DNA of 64,000 nucleotides, taken from NCBI RefSeq assembly GCF_000773975.1, contig NZ_JRUQ01000007.1, positions 1 to 64,000 on the forward strand, in the 5' to 3' direction. This document shows, piece by piece, positions 34,816-46,058 of this stretch (position 1 is the first letter of the stretch; each line of letters opens with the position of its first letter). Position numbers and translations under genes: made by a program. This DNA comes from Erwinia typographi. GTDB taxonomy: Bacteria > Pseudomonadota > Gammaproteobacteria > Enterobacterales > Enterobacteriaceae. The notes under the pieces were generated by a model, which made no database searches, was not told the origin of the DNA, and saw nothing but the letters and a program-made list of their open reading frames with translations.

Positions 34816-35430
34816 ATGACAACCCGGCAGGCACTGCTTCTGATTGATTTACAGAATGACTTTTGTCGCGGCGGCGCGCTGGCGGTAAGCGAGGGCGATG
34901 ACACCATCGCCGTTGCCAACCACTACGCAGCCGAATTCAGCCGACGACAGCAGCCGGTAGTGGCAACGCTGGACTGGCATCCGGCCAGCCACGGCAGCTT
35001 TGCCTCCAATGCGGCGCAGCAGCCCTGGAGTCTGGGGGAGCTGGCGGGGTTACCACAGGTGTGGTGGCCCGCGCATTGTGTCCAGCACACCCACGGCGCA
35101 GAGTTACACCCTGCCCTTGATCAACGCTTCCTCACCGACCGGGTCTGCAAAGGCGAGGACCCTCTGGTAGACAGCTACAGCGGCTTTTACGATAACGGCC
35201 ACCGCAAGAAAACCAACCTGGACACGCTGCTCAAATCCTACGGGATCACGGCTCTGACCATCATGGGTCTGGCGACGGACTACTGCGTGAAGTTCAGCGT
35301 GCTGGATGCGCTATCGCTCGGCTATACCGTAACGGTTATTTCTGCGGGCTGCCGGGGCGTCAATCTGACGGCTGGCGACGCTGAGCGCGCTCTGACGGAG
35401 ATGGCGGCTAAAGGGGCAGTCATTCTCTGA
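34816..35430 (+). CDS. pncA: Nicotinamidase
   Basis: Hydrolyses nicotinamide to nicotinate and ammonia for NAD+ salvage; an isochorismatase-fold cysteine hydrolase. The ATG at 34816 gives 204 residues; a GTG one codon earlier is possible. The catalytic Asp is in LLIDLQNDF, metal-binding residues in DWHPASHGSF, and the nucleophile cysteine in GLATDYCVKF. It is coupled to ansA. In E. coli ydjE follows; here the strand changes to yeaC. Confidence 0.95.
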   Translation: MTTRQALLLIDLQNDFCRGGALAVSEGDDTIAVANHYAAEFSRRQQPVVATLDWHPASHGSFASNAAQQPWSLGELAGLPQVWWPAHCVQHTHGAELHPALDQRFLTDRVCKGEDPLVDSYSGFYDNGHRKKTNLDTLLKSYGITALTIMGLATDYCVKFSVLDALSLGYTVTVISAGCRGVNLTAGDAERALTEMAAKGAVIL

Positions 35431-35462
35431 CCTGTCGTCGACCGACCTTCCAGACGCTTCAG

Positions 35463-35512
35463 GGGCCGTCAGACGGCCCTGGTTAGCGGGAATTATTCCT
35501 GGAGGAATAATT
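35463..35512. terminator. Two hairpins between convergent pncA and yeaC
   Basis: GGGCCGT/ACGGCCC (35463-35479, three-base loop) lies after pncA. AATTATTCCT/AGGAATAATT (35491-35512, two-base loop) is a perfect ten-pair inverted repeat touching the yeaC stop codon. They probably end or protect the two convergent messages. Confidence 0.55.
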
Positions 35513-35790
35513 TACTGTAACCTGATACGGGTGACGCCGTCATCGCTGATGCCAAACTCTTCTTTGAGCTGCTTCTTGCTCTTCATCACCATTTCTCCCC
35601 CCTTGCCCACGCTCATGTGCTGGGGGTTATCGTTGTGGCGCGCCTGCCAGAGCATCACCAGCTGCAGGCTGTTCTCTTTCTGTTCCGCCGTTAACGCCAC
35701 GCCATCCGCCCATTTCCCGGTTTCTACGGCCGTAACCAGCCGCTGGTAGACTTCCGGAGTCATGGAGGCAATCATTTCATCAAGCTGCAT
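35512..35790 (-). CDS. yeaC: YeaC family protein (DUF1315)
   Basis: A 92-residue cytoplasmic protein of the DUF1315 family, function unknown. The N-terminus MQLDEMIASMTPEVYQRL and the central LQLVMLWQARHN are closely like E. coli YeaC, as is VMKSKKQLKEEFGIS. It starts five bases after the msrB stop on the same strand, so the two form an operon. Confidence 0.93.
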   Translation of the reverse strand: MQLDEMIASMTPEVYQRLVTAVETGKWADGVALTAEQKENSLQLVMLWQARHNDNPQHMSVGKGGEMVMKSKKQLKEEFGISDDGVTRIRLQ

Positions 35791-35795
35791 ATCCG

Positions 35796-36209
35796 CTATC
35801 CTTTAATGTTATTGCCATCATCGTCAGAGAAACTTAGCGATGCGGAGTTCACACAGTAGCGCTCGCCGGTTGGCTGTGGACCATCAGGGAACACATGCCC
35901 AAGGTGCGCATCGCAGTTGCCGCAGCGGATTTCAATGCGTTGCATTCCGTGCGAGTCATCATCGATATAGCGGATAGCGTCGTCGCTGTGAGGCTGATAA
36001 AAACTCGGCCAGCCACAGCCTGAATCGTACTTAGATTCGGAGAGGAACAGCGGAGCATGGCAGATGAGGCAGTGATAAACCCCCTCGTCTTTGTTATGCA
36101 GCAGCTTGCCGGAAAAAGGCGGTTCGGTCCCGCGCTGCTGGGTGACATAGCGCTGCATCTCGCTGAGGTCGGTCTCTGGGCTGAATTCGTCAGGTGCTTT
36201 AGTAGCCAT
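35796..36209 (-). CDS. msrB: Peptide methionine-R-sulfoxide reductase MsrB
   Basis: Repairs methionine-R-sulfoxide in proteins. It is 137 residues long, the E. coli length. The structural zinc is bound by CLIC and CGNC pairs, and the catalytic cysteine (not selenocysteine) is in [11 protein letters not shown]. The substrate pocket GCGWPSF is intact. It is divergent from gapA and upstream of yeaC. Confidence 0.97.
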   Translation of the reverse strand: MATKAPDEFSPETDLSEMQRYVTQQRGTEPPFSGKLLHNKDEGVYHCLICHAPLFLSESKYDSGCGWPSFYQPHSDDAIRYIDDDSHGMQRIEIRCGNCDAHLGHVFPDGPQPTGERYCVNSASLSFSDDDGNNIKG

Positions 36210-37547
<1,338 letters not shown>

Positions 37548-37567
37548 GCGTGGTGAACGGATACAGA

Positions 37568-37593
37568 GGGCGACTACGGTCGCCCTTTTTTTT
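37568..37593 (+). terminator. gapA terminator
   Basis: GGGCGAC, a TACG loop and GTCGCCC followed by eight T residues form a strong intrinsic terminator between gapA and yeaD. yeaD would then be made by read-through or its own promoter. Confidence 0.9.
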
Positions 37594-37614
37594 CGCTGAA
37601 GGTAAGGATGACAG

Positions 37615-38493
37615 ATGAACGAGAAAATCTTTTCGCTTCCGGTAATTGAACAGATAACCCCGTATATTTCCCAGCGTAAAATCGGCGAGCTGCCGATCAT
37701 TACGATTGTCCATCCCAAAGTCCGGGCGGCCGTTACGCTACAGGGTGCGCATCTGGTGGCCTGGCAGCCAGCGGGCGAGAAACCGGTGCTCTGGCTGAGT
37801 GACAAAACCGCCTGGGCCGCGGGAAAGGCGATCCGCGGCGGGGTGCCGATTTGCTGGCCGTGGTTTGGACCGGCAGGCGAACCGGCGCACGGCTTTGCGC
37901 GCAGCCTCCCCTGGAAGCTCTCCGCCCATGATGAGAATGATGACAGCGTCATGCTGACGCTGGTGCTGGAAAGCAACGAACAGACTAAAAAGCTCTGGCC
38001 GCATGACTTTACGCTGTTCGCCCGCTTCCGCTTTGCCGATCGTTGTGAGATTGAGCTGGAGGCGCACGGTGATTTTGAGGCGACGGCAGCCCTGCACAGC
38101 TATTTCTCGGTGGCCGATATTGCTGGCGTTGAAGTTAGCGGGCTGGGCAACAGCTTTATTGACAAGGTGAATAACGGTAGCGAAGGAACTTCACCGGACG
38201 GTAAGCAAACCTACCCAGATCGCGTTGACCGCATCCATACGCAGCCGGAAGACTGTAGCGTGATTAACGACAAGGTCGGTAAGCGGGTTATTGAAGTGTA
38301 TCATCACTATCAGAGTGACGTTGTCACATGGAATCCGGGACCAGAACTCTCCTGTAGCATGGGTGATATGCCGAATGAAGGGTATAAAACCATGGTCTGC
38401 GTTGAAACCGCGCACATTTCAACGCCACTGATTAGCGCAGGCGAATCCCCTTCTCGCCTGGCCGCCACCATCAGATTGCGTAAAAATGCCTGA
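37615..38493 (+). CDS. yeaD: Glucose-6-phosphate 1-epimerase YeaD
   Basis: Aldose-1-epimerase-fold protein acting on hexose-6-phosphate anomers (YeaD/YMR099c type). It is 292 residues long (E. coli 294). Substrate-contact segments include RGGVPICWPWFGPAG, the histidine region in ALHSYFSVAD and the conserved C-terminal half around VVTWNPGPELSCSMGDMP. It directly follows gapA, as in E. coli, suggesting a role close to glycolysis. Confidence 0.95.
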   Translation: MNEKIFSLPVIEQITPYISQRKIGELPIITIVHPKVRAAVTLQGAHLVAWQPAGEKPVLWLSDKTAWAAGKAIRGGVPICWPWFGPAGEPAHGFARSLPWKLSAHDENDDSVMLTLVLESNEQTKKLWPHDFTLFARFRFADRCEIELEAHGDFEATAALHSYFSVADIAGVEVSGLGNSFIDKVNNGSEGTSPDGKQTYPDRVDRIHTQPEDCSVINDKVGKRVIEVYHHYQSDVVTWNPGPELSCSMGDMPNEGYKTMVCVETAHISTPLISAGESPSRLAATIRLRKNA

Positions 38494-38510
38494 ATGGCGG
38501 ACTCACGCAC

Positions 38511-38532
38511 GGGGAAAGCGGATGCTTTCCCC
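38511..38532. terminator. Hairpin between convergent yeaD and yeaE
   Basis: GGGGAAAGC and GCTTTCCCC form a nine-pair stem with a GGAT loop between two convergent stop codons. It lacks a T run. Confidence 0.55.
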
Positions 38533-38540
38533 GCCGTACC

Positions 38541-39392
38541 TCAGACAATATCCAGCGGCATTTTTTCCGTTGGTGCAGGAAAGGCCTGATTAATCGCTGA
38601 CAGCTCTTCACTGGTCAGCATCACCTCAAGCGCAGCGGCATTTTCGGCAACGTGCGCCGCCGAGCTGGCTTTAGGAATGGCGATGACGCCCTCTTTGCGG
38701 ATGGCCCAGGCCAGCAGCAGCTGGGGCACACTGATGCCCTTTTGTTGTGCAATGCCATTCAGCAGCGGATGCGCCATCAGGTCTCGCCGCAGTCGCCCAG
38801 CCTGAGCAAGCGGACAATACGCCATCACCGGAATCTTCCGCTGCTGGCACTCGGGAAGCAGATCGTATTCAATGCCCCGTGAAGCCAGATGGTAAAGCAC
38901 CTGATTGGTTGCACAGGCCGCGCCGCCCTTTTCAGCAAGCAGCTCGTTTAAATCTTCACTGTCGAAATTAGATACGCCCCAGCGCACAATTTTTCCAGCA
39001 CGCTGGAGCGATTCCAGCGCGGAGAGGGTCTCCTCAAGCGGCACGTTTCCCCGCCAGTGAAGCAGGTAAAGGTCGAGATAGTCTGTTTTCAACCGGCGCA
39101 GGCTTCGTTCGCAGGCCTCCGCCGCCGCCTCCACCCCGGCGTTCCACGGATAGACTTTAGAAACCAGCCAGGCACTCTCCCTGCGCCCTTTTATCGCCTC
39201 GCCCACCACCTTTTCAGCACCGCCATCTGCATACATTTCAGCCGTATCGATTAGCGTCAGGCCAAGTTCGAGGCCAGCCTGGAGCGCAGCAACTTCTTGC
39301 TTTCGCTGACTGGCATTTTCACCCATATACCAGCTTCCCTGGCCTATTGCAGGTAATGCCGTGCCGTCGGAAAAAATCACTTTTTTTGACAT
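38541..39392 (-). CDS. yeaE: Aldo-keto reductase YeaE
   Basis: NADPH-dependent aldo-keto reductase; the E. coli homologue reduces methylglyoxal. The ATG at 39392, preceded by GGGAGAA, gives 283 residues (E. coli 284). A longer frame from 39443 overlaps the mipA terminator and is unlikely. The catalytic tetrad can be seen as Asp and Tyr in DTAEMYADG, Lys in VSKVYPWN and His in YLLHWRGNV. The NADP-binding IPKASSAAHVAEN lies near the C-terminus. The yeaD-yeaE-mipA-yeaG order is the E. coli order. Confidence 0.94.
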   Translation of the reverse strand: MSKKVIFSDGTALPAIGQGSWYMGENASQRKQEVAALQAGLELGLTLIDTAEMYADGGAEKVVGEAIKGRRESAWLVSKVYPWNAGVEAAAEACERSLRRLKTDYLDLYLLHWRGNVPLEETLSALESLQRAGKIVRWGVSNFDSEDLNELLAEKGGAACATNQVLYHLASRGIEYDLLPECQQRKIPVMAYCPLAQAGRLRRDLMAHPLLNGIAQQKGISVPQLLLAWAIRKEGVIAIPKASSAAHVAENAAALEVMLTSEELSAINQAFPAPTEKMPLDIV

Positions 39393-39431
39393 ACTGTTCT
39401 CCCGCACCATTTTTGATCGCCGTAATTGTGC

Positions 39432-39456
39432 AAAAGGGCGCAAAGCGCCCTTTTTT
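39432..39456. terminator. mipA terminator
   Basis: AAAAGGGCGC, an AAA loop and GCGCCCTTTTTT lie just past the mipA stop. On the minus strand the stem is followed by TTTT, so it ends mipA before yeaE. The plus-strand T run has no upstream plus gene to serve. Confidence 0.85.
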
Positions 39457-39472
39457 AGTGCATGACGGTGAA

Positions 39473-40222
39473 TCAGAAGGTATAGCTGATGCCAGTCCAG
39501 ACGGTAACCTGAGAATTATTATCCACCATCGGACTGTCTTTCACTTCGCTGCTCAGTCGGGTATAACGCCCTGACAGCGTGGCATTCCAGTTCTGGTTAA
39601 TGCTGTACGCGGCGGTCAGCTCCAGATAGGGGTTCCAGCTGCCGTCGGCTTCGTAGCTGTTCAGCCCACTGCGGCGCGATTCGCTCTTCGACACGCCATA
39701 GTAGTAGTCATTTTGATTGTCACTGCTGTAGAGTGCTCCAATACCCGGCGTCAACGTCACATCGCCGAACTGGAAGCGATACAGATAGCTCAGATCCCAG
39801 ATAAAGCCGTCGCTGTTGTCCAGCAGGTCGCCAGCCAGCACCGTGCGCACAATCCCCCAGTCCGCGGTGTGACTGTAGCTGAGGCCGCCCATCATCGTCA
39901 TATGGCGCTTATCCAGCGCTTTGAGGCGTTTGTCTTTGGTGTCGTCAGGGTCGAAGTTCTGTGGTGAGCCAAGCAGGGTCAGCGAAAGCTGGTTTGCCGG
40001 GTCTTTCCACAGGTAGTAACCAGCGCTCAGGCTGTGAATATAGAAGCTGTCGCCGTCGTAATTGACAATCGGGAACGGGTAGTAACGCCCTTCGCCACCT
40101 TTGTACGGGCTCTGGCTGTAAATCACCGAAGCGCCGAGGGTGAGCGGGTTGGCATGCGCTGGGAGCGCGATCAATCCACAGGGCAAAAGTACGGCAAGCG
40201 CGCTAACTTTGAAATAGTTCAC
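39473..40222 (-). CDS. mipA: MltA-interacting outer-membrane protein MipA
   Basis: Outer-membrane protein of the MipA/OmpV family; in E. coli it links the transglycosylase MltA to PBP1B in a murein-synthesis complex. The best start is GTG at 40222, giving 249 residues with a signal peptide of about 24 residues ending PAHA. The frame upstream of it opens only with TTG and lacks a clear ribosome site. The mature part holds alternating beta-strand segments, the conserved DNSDGFIWDLSYLYRF and the NDYYYGVSKSESRRSGL block. The C-terminus ISYTF is typical of outer-membrane barrels. Confidence 0.92.
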   Translation of the reverse strand: MNYFKVSALAVLLPCGLIALPAHANPLTLGASVIYSQSPYKGGEGRYYPFPIVNYDGDSFYIHSLSAGYYLWKDPANQLSLTLLGSPQNFDPDDTKDKRLKALDKRHMTMMGGLSYSHTADWGIVRTVLAGDLLDNSDGFIWDLSYLYRFQFGDVTLTPGIGALYSSDNQNDYYYGVSKSESRRSGLNSYEADGSWNPYLELTAAYSINQNWNATLSGRYTRLSSEVKDSPMVDNNSQVTVWTGISYTF

Positions 40223-40557
40223 AATTAATTCATTCCATAAATATAACAATTAAGTCATTAGTCTATCAGCACATTGCACTTTGGTTAAAAATTTACATAC
40301 CCTGTAGCACGTAGAATCAATTCAGCCGTAAAGGAGGTAAAGAGCAATTGTGTTGGCTTATTTACAAAATTCAGCCAGCCCGCATCAGATAAGGTCATCG
40401 CCGCTACGGTTTCTGACTTTGTTGTTGAAATTGCATTGAAAATCGTTCCAGGTTCAGGAAATATCTTAAATGCCAACTACGCTTAAATGAGACATGCTAA
40501 ATTTTGGCGGGCAGAGCAACCATAGGTTTTATGTATCCTGATAAAAAAATGTCAGGT

Positions 40558-40573
40558 TGGCATAAGGGTTGCT
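40558..40573 (+). promoter_or_regulatory. Sigma-54-type promoter of yeaG
   Basis: TGGCATAAGGGTTGCT keeps the invariant GG and GC ten bases apart and matches TGGCA and TTGCT of the sigma-54 consensus. Predicted transcription start is near 40584. The E. coli yeaGH operon is known to be transcribed by sigma-54 RNA polymerase under nitrogen starvation, so conservation of this promoter fits. Confidence 0.8.
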
Positions 40574-40594
40574 GTACCTGGTTATAAGTTCCTT

Positions 40595-40621
40595 CAGGAG
40601 CTAACCACAATTAGGCTCCTG
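40595..40621 (+). other. Hairpin in the yeaG leader
   Basis: CAGGAGC and GCTCCTG pair across 13 bases inside the leader that a transcript starting near 40584 would carry. It may affect message stability or translation. It is not followed by a T run. Confidence 0.4.
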
Positions 40622-40656
40622 GTACCTGTGCTAAAAAAGAAAGGACGGGCATCGCT

Positions 40657-42591
40657 ATGAATATATTCGATCACTATCGTCAGCGTTATGAAGCTGCCAA
40701 GGACGAAGAGTTCACACTGCAGGAATTTCTTGCCGTTTGCCGGCAGGATCGCAGTGCATACGCCAACGCTGCAGAAAGACTATTAATGGCCATCGGTGAG
40801 CCAGTAATGGTTGACACTGCTCTGGAGCCACGCCTTTCCCGACTCTTCTCTAACCGTGTCATTGCACGCTACCCCGCTTTCGAGGAGTTCTACGGCATGG
40901 AGGAGGCAATTGAACAGATTGTCTCTTACCTGAAACATGCCGCTCAGGGCCTCGAGGAGAAAAAACAGATTCTGTATCTGCTCGGTCCGGTCGGCGGCGG
41001 TAAATCCTCGCTGGCAGAGCGGCTGAAGTCGCTGATGCAGCGCGTCCCTATTTACGTACTGAGCGCGGATGGCGAACGCAGCCCGGTGAATGACCATCCG
41101 CTGTGCCTGTTCAACCCGCAGGAAGATGCCAATATTCTGGAAAAAGAGTATGGCGTCCCTCGCCGCTACCTCGGCACCATCATGTCCCCGTGGGCGGCTA
41201 AACGCCTGCACGATTTCGGTGGCGATATCTCCCGCTTTAAAGTGGTTAAGGTCTGGCCTTCGATTCTGGAACAGCTGGCGATAGCCAAAACCGAGCCGGG
41301 TGATGAAAACAACCAGGACATCTCTGCCCTGGTGGGTAAAGTGGATATCCGCAAGCTGGAAAACCACGCCCAGAACGATCCTGATGCTTACGGCTACTCC
41401 GGCGCGCTGTGCCGGGCGAACCAGGGGATCATGGAATTCGTCGAGATGTTCAAGGCACCCATTAAAGTGCTGCATCCGCTGCTGACCGCAACTCAGGAAG
41501 GGAACTACAACGGCACCGAGGGGATTTCCGCCCTGCCGTTCAACGGCATTATCCTGGCGCACTCCAATGAATCTGAGTGGGTCACCTTCCGCAACAACAA
41601 GAACAACGAGGCGTTTCTCGACCGCGTATACATCGTTAAGGTGCCTTACTGCCTGCGCGTGTCGGAAGAGATTAAAATTTACAACAAGCTGCTCGACCAT
41701 AGTGAGCTGACCCACGCGCCGTGCGCGCCCGGCACGCTGGAGACGCTGGCCCGTTTCTCGATCCTCTCGCGTCTGAAAGAACCGGAAAACTCCAGCACCT
41801 ACTCAAAAATGCGGGTGTATGATGGTGAAAGCCTTAAGGATACCGATCCAAAGGCCAAATCTTATCAGGAGTACCGTGACTACGCTGGCGTGGACGAGGG
41901 GATGAACGGTCTGTCGACCCGTTTTGCCTTTAAAATTCTCTCCCGCGTGTTCAACTTTGACCATGCTGAAGTTGCCGCTAACCCTGTCCATCTGTTCTAC
42001 GTGCTGGAACAGCAGATTGAGCGCGAGCAGTTCCCGCAGGATCAGGCTGAGAAATACCTGGAACATCTGAAGGGCTATCTGATCCCGAAATACGCTGAGT
42101 TTATCGGCAAAGAGATTCAGACGGCTTATCTGGAGTCCTACTCGGAGTATGGTCAGAATATTTTCGACCGTTACGTGACCTACGCCGACTTCTGGATTCA
42201 GGATCAGGAATACCGCGACCCCGATACCGGGCAACTGTTCGATCGTGAGTCGCTGAACGCGGAGCTGGAAAAAATCGAGAAGCCTGCCGGGATCAGTAAT
42301 CCTAAAGACTTCCGTAATGAAATCGTCAACTTTGTGCTGCGTGCCCGTGCGCACAACAGTGGACGCAATCCTAACTGGACCAGCTACGAGAAGCTGCGGA
42401 CGGTGATTGAGAAGAAAATGTTCTCTAACACTGAAGAGCTGCTGCCGGTCATTTCGTTCAATGCCAAAACGTCCACGGATGAGCAGAAAAAACACGATGA
42501 TTTCGTTGACCGCATGATGGAGAAAGGTTACACCCGTAAACAGGTTCGCCTGCTGTGCGAATGGTATCTGCGAGTCAGAAAGTCGTCCTGA
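40657..42591 (+). CDS. yeaG: PrkA-type serine protein kinase YeaG
   Basis: AAA-fold serine/threonine kinase of the PrkA family, needed in E. coli for adaptation to long nitrogen starvation. It is 644 residues long, the E. coli length. The P-loop LLGPVGGGKSSLAERL lies at about residues 109-124. The C-terminal PrkA domain contains ARAHNSGRNPNWTSYEKLR and ends with a helical MMEKGYTRKQVRLLCEWYLR. The ribosome site AAAGGACGGG precedes the ATG. yeaH follows after 72 bases. The sigma-54-type promoter links it to nitrogen stress. Confidence 0.96.
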   Translation: MNIFDHYRQRYEAAKDEEFTLQEFLAVCRQDRSAYANAAERLLMAIGEPVMVDTALEPRLSRLFSNRVIARYPAFEEFYGMEEAIEQIVSYLKHAAQGLEEKKQILYLLGPVGGGKSSLAERLKSLMQRVPIYVLSADGERSPVNDHPLCLFNPQEDANILEKEYGVPRRYLGTIMSPWAAKRLHDFGGDISRFKVVKVWPSILEQLAIAKTEPGDENNQDISALVGKVDIRKLENHAQNDPDAYGYSGALCRANQGIMEFVEMFKAPIKVLHPLLTATQEGNYNGTEGISALPFNGIILAHSNESEWVTFRNNKNNEAFLDRVYIVKVPYCLRVSEEIKIYNKLLDHSELTHAPCAPGTLETLARFSILSRLKEPENSSTYSKMRVYDGESLKDTDPKAKSYQEYRDYAGVDEGMNGLSTRFAFKILSRVFNFDHAEVAANPVHLFYVLEQQIEREQFPQDQAEKYLEHLKGYLIPKYAEFIGKEIQTAYLESYSEYGQNIFDRYVTYADFWIQDQEYRDPDTGQLFDRESLNAELEKIEKPAGISNPKDFRNEIVNFVLRARAHNSGRNPNWTSYEKLRTVIEKKMFSNTEELLPVISFNAKTSTDEQKKHDDFVDRMMEKGYTRKQVRLLCEWYLRVRKSS

Positions 42592-42663
42592 TAGTTGCCT
42601 CAGAAGTCCATTTCAAGGGGTCGGGGAAACCCGACCCAGCTTGCAACGTTGTGTGGGGGAGTT

Positions 42664-43941
42664 ATGGCCTATTTTATCGATCGGCGTCTTAACGGCAAAA
42701 ATAAGAGCGCGGTGAATCGCCAGCGCTTCTTGCGCCGCTACAAGTCGCAAATCAAACAGTCGATTTCCGAGGCCATCAATAAGCGTTCGGTAACTGACGT
42801 TGAAAGCGGCGAATCCGTCTCTATTCCCATTGATGACATTAACGAACCGAGTTTCCACCAGGGGCGCGGAGGACAGCGCCATCGCGTGCATCCTGGCAAT
42901 GACCATTTTGTGCAGAATGACCGGGTTGAGCGCCCTCAGGGCGGCGGCGGCGGTGGCAGCGGTCAGGGTAACGCCAGTCAGGACGGTGAGGGTTCGGACG
43001 AATTCGTTTTTAATATCTCCAAAGATGAGTATCTCGACCTGCTGTTTGAAGACCTGGCGCTGCCTAATCTGAAAAAAAATCAGCATCGTCAGCTGAACGA
43101 GTATAAAGTGCATCGTGCTGGCTATACCTCTAACGGCGTGCCGGCAAATATCAGCGTGGTTCGTTCACTGCAGAACTCGCTCGCCCGCCGTACGGCGATG
43201 ACCGCCGGAAAACGGCGGATGCTCAGCGAGCTTGAAGCTTCGCTGGAAGCCATTGAAAAAGCCGAACCCGCCCAGCTGCTTGAAGAGGAGCGGCTGCGCA
43301 AAGAGATTGCCGAGCTGCGTGCCCGCATCAAACGCGTGCCGTTTATCGACACCTTCGATTTACGCTACAAAAACTTTGAAAAACGCCCGGAACCTTCCAG
43401 CCAGGCCGTGATGTTCTGCCTGATGGATGTCTCTGGCTCAATGGATCAGGCGACCAAGGATATGGCTAAGCGGTTTTATATTTTGCTGTACCTGTTTCTT
43501 AGCCGGACCTATAAAAACGTCGACGTGGTCTACATCCGCCACCACACTCAGGCGAAGGAAGTCGATGAGCAGGAATTTTTCTACTCGCAGGAAACCGGGG
43601 GCACGATTGTTTCCAGCGCTCTGAAGCTGATGGATGAGGTAGTCAAAGATCGCTACGACCCGGCGCAGTGGAATATCTACGCTGCGCAGGCCTCGGATGG
43701 TGATAACTGGGCTGATGACTCACCGCTGTGTCATGAGATCCTCGCCAAGAATATTCTGCCGGTAGTGCGTTACTACAGCTACATTGAGATCACCCGTCGG
43801 GCGCATCAGACCCTGTGGCGTGAATATGAACATTTGCAGGCGATGTTCGATAACTTCGCCATTCAGCATATCCGTGAGCCTGAGGATATTTATCCGGTGT
43901 TCCGCGAACTGTTCCACAAACAGGCCGAAGAGAACTATTGA
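42664..43941 (+). CDS. yeaH: YeaH/YhbH family protein (DUF444)
   Basis: Partner of YeaG-type kinases, 425 residues (E. coli 427). The start at ATG 42664 has GGGGGAG upstream. The N-terminal half is basic and helical ([27 protein letters not shown] start), then a Gly-rich stretch near residues 95-110 leads into a von Willebrand factor A-like domain. Its metal-site motif is [14 protein letters not shown], with [13 protein letters not shown] further on. The family co-occurs with PrkA kinases and the SpoVR family (ycgB, also in this window). The biochemical role is unknown. Confidence 0.93.
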   Translation: MAYFIDRRLNGKNKSAVNRQRFLRRYKSQIKQSISEAINKRSVTDVESGESVSIPIDDINEPSFHQGRGGQRHRVHPGNDHFVQNDRVERPQGGGGGGSGQGNASQDGEGSDEFVFNISKDEYLDLLFEDLALPNLKKNQHRQLNEYKVHRAGYTSNGVPANISVVRSLQNSLARRTAMTAGKRRMLSELEASLEAIEKAEPAQLLEEERLRKEIAELRARIKRVPFIDTFDLRYKNFEKRPEPSSQAVMFCLMDVSGSMDQATKDMAKRFYILLYLFLSRTYKNVDVVYIRHHTQAKEVDEQEFFYSQETGGTIVSSALKLMDEVVKDRYDPAQWNIYAAQASDGDNWADDSPLCHEILAKNILPVVRYYSYIEITRRAHQTLWREYEHLQAMFDNFAIQHIREPEDIYPVFRELFHKQAEENY

Positions 43942-44226
43942 TAGTGCCGTTCTGCTCCAGAAGCCAGTGACCGCGTTGCTGGCTTCGCTCTCCCTGCCGC
44001 TAAAGACCACAAAACGCCCCTTTCGCCCTCTTTTACAATCAATCCGTTAAATAAACCCCGTTTAATGCGCACTGAACGGCATTCGGCAGCCAACATTTTG
44101 AGTTATTATCCGTTATTAGCGCAGATTTCAATTCGTACTGCATAAAATACGCCAATATTTTGACAAGCAGGGTGCTCTTACAACACACTGTTAAAGAAAG
44201 CCTTTATCACACAGGAGAATGATGCC

Positions 44227-45969
44227 TTGGAAGCCAGCGCTATTTACAGTTTGTTTATTATCGGTTCCGTGCTGGTCGCCGCAAGCATTTTGCTGAGTTC
44301 TTTCTCATCCAGGCTTGGCATTCCGATTTTGGTCATTTTTCTTGCGCTCGGCATGTTGGCTGGCGTTGATGGCATCGGCGGCATCGCTTTTGATAACTAT
44401 CCTGCTGCCTATCTGATCAGTAACCTGGCGCTGGCCGTAATTCTGCTGGATGGCGGGATGCGCACCCAGGCAAGTTCGTTCAAGGTGGCCCTTGGCCCCG
44501 CGCTGTCACTGGCGACAATTGGCGTACTGATCACTGCCGGCCTGACCGGTATGGCGGCCGCGTGGCTGTTTAACCTGAACATGATTGATGGCTTCCTGGT
44601 TGGGGCCATCATCGGCTCTACCGATGCGGCAGCGGTCTTTTCACTGCTGGGTGGTAAAGGGCTGAACGAGCGTGTCAGCGCAACGCTTGAGATCGAATCT
44701 GGCAGCAATGACCCGATGGCGGTATTTCTGACTATTACCCTGATCGAGATGATCCAACTGGGGGAGACCAGCCTGAGCTGGATGTTTGTGGTGCATCTCA
44801 TTCAGCAGTTCGGCCTGGGGATCGTGCTGGGATTAGGCGGCGGCTGGGCGTTGCAGCAGCTGATTAACCGGGTTTCGCTGTCCAGCGGCCTCTATCCTTT
44901 GCTGGCGGTCAGCGGTGGCATTCTGGTGTTCGCTCTGACTACCCTGCTTGAGGGCAGCGGCATCCTGGCGGTGTATCTCTGCGGTTTCGTCCTGGGGAAC
45001 CGCCCTATCCGTAACCGCCACGGAATTTTGCAGACCTTTGACGGCATGGCCTGGCTGAGTCAGATCGGCATGTTCCTGGTGCTGGGGTTACTGGTTAACC
45101 CGAAGGATCTGTGGAATATTGCGCTGCCCGCCATGCTGCTCTCGGCCTGGCTGATCCTGTTTGCCCGTCCTTTATCGGTGTTTATTGGCCTGCTGCCGTT
45201 TCGGGGTTTCAGTACCCGCGAGCGTTTCTTCATCAGTTGGGTTGGCCTGCGTGGGGCGCTGCCGATCATTCTTGCGGTGTTCCCGATGATGGCCGGACTG
45301 CCGCACGCTCCGCTGTTCTTCAATATCGCCTTCTTCGTGGTGCTGGTCTCGCTGATGGTTCAGGGCACCTCGCTGGGCTTTGCGGCAAAGAAAGCCCGCG
45401 TTATCGTCCCTCCAACGGCTTCACCGATCTCGCGCGTAGGACTAGATATCCATCCTGAAAACCCATGGGAACAGTTTGTCTATCAGATCGGCGAGGACAA
45501 GTGGTGCGTGGGTGCAGCCCTGCGGGATCTGAAAATGCCCAGGGAAACCCGGATTGCCGCGCTGTTCCGCGACAATTTACTGCTGCACCCTACCGGTAAT
45601 ACCCGCCTGCACGAAGGCGACGTACTGTGCATTATTGGCCGGGAGAAAGACCTGCCCGAACTAGGGAAGCTGTTCAGCCAGTCACCTGCCGTTTCGCTGG
45701 ATCAGCGCTTCTTCGGCGACTTTATCCTACAGGCCGATGCGCGGCTGCACGATGTCTCAGAAATCTACGGCATTGACCTTGATGCTGAAACCAACGATCG
45801 GCAGACGCTTGGTCATCTGATTGCCAGCATGATCGGCGGCGCGCCGGTAGTGGGCGACCAGGTAGAGTGGAAAAATATGGTCTGGACCGTGGCGGAGAAA
45901 GAGGCCAACGAGATTATGAAAATTGGGGTGCGCGTAGCGGATGAGAAGGAACAGGCCCGACAGGGGTAA
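44227..45969 (+). CDS. nhaP2: K+/H+ antiporter NhaP2 (CvrA)
   Basis: CPA1-type cation/proton antiporter of the inner membrane that exports K+ and helps volume and potassium control. It is 580 residues long. The start is a TTG at 44227 with AGGAG ten bases upstream, giving (M)[15 protein letters not shown], in line with E. coli MDATTIISLF. About 12-13 transmembrane helices fill residues 5-385, with the ion-site [11 protein letters not shown] and [11 protein letters not shown] cytoplasmic TrkA-C (RCK-C) domain ([24 protein letters not shown]) and a CorC/HlyC-type end domain follow. In E. coli ldcA and emtA are nearby, but here a small orphan ORF follows. Confidence 0.94.
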   Translation: MEASAIYSLFIIGSVLVAASILLSSFSSRLGIPILVIFLALGMLAGVDGIGGIAFDNYPAAYLISNLALAVILLDGGMRTQASSFKVALGPALSLATIGVLITAGLTGMAAAWLFNLNMIDGFLVGAIIGSTDAAAVFSLLGGKGLNERVSATLEIESGSNDPMAVFLTITLIEMIQLGETSLSWMFVVHLIQQFGLGIVLGLGGGWALQQLINRVSLSSGLYPLLAVSGGILVFALTTLLEGSGILAVYLCGFVLGNRPIRNRHGILQTFDGMAWLSQIGMFLVLGLLVNPKDLWNIALPAMLLSAWLILFARPLSVFIGLLPFRGFSTRERFFISWVGLRGALPIILAVFPMMAGLPHAPLFFNIAFFVVLVSLMVQGTSLGFAAKKARVIVPPTASPISRVGLDIHPENPWEQFVYQIGEDKWCVGAALRDLKMPRETRIAALFRDNLLLHPTGNTRLHEGDVLCIIGREKDLPELGKLFSQSPAVSLDQRFFGDFILQADARLHDVSEIYGIDLDAETNDRQTLGHLIASMIGGAPVVGDQVEWKNMVWTVAEKEANEIMKIGVRVADEKEQARQG

Positions 45970-46058
45970 GACAAGGAATATTCCTGGCTCCGACGGCTAG
46001 ATCTCCCGGAGATAACGACTACGCTTAAGGTTCGTGTCTGGTCAGAAAGGAGAATATC

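Larger units (their letters stand above)
40223..40656. other. Divergent control region mipA-yeaG
   Basis: A 434-base AT-rich region. It holds the sigma-54-type promoter of yeaG (40558-40573) and a hairpin in the yeaG leader. A 63-codon minus-strand frame (40285-40476) was not accepted. No clear NtrC palindrome was found. Confidence 0.6.

Noticed and set aside
40285-40476. A 63-codon minus-strand frame between mipA and yeaG
   Set aside because: No convincing ribosome site and no recognised product. Left as intergenic.
40783-41715. A 310-codon minus-strand frame opposite yeaG
   Set aside because: Antisense shadow of the conserved kinase gene, no family match seen.
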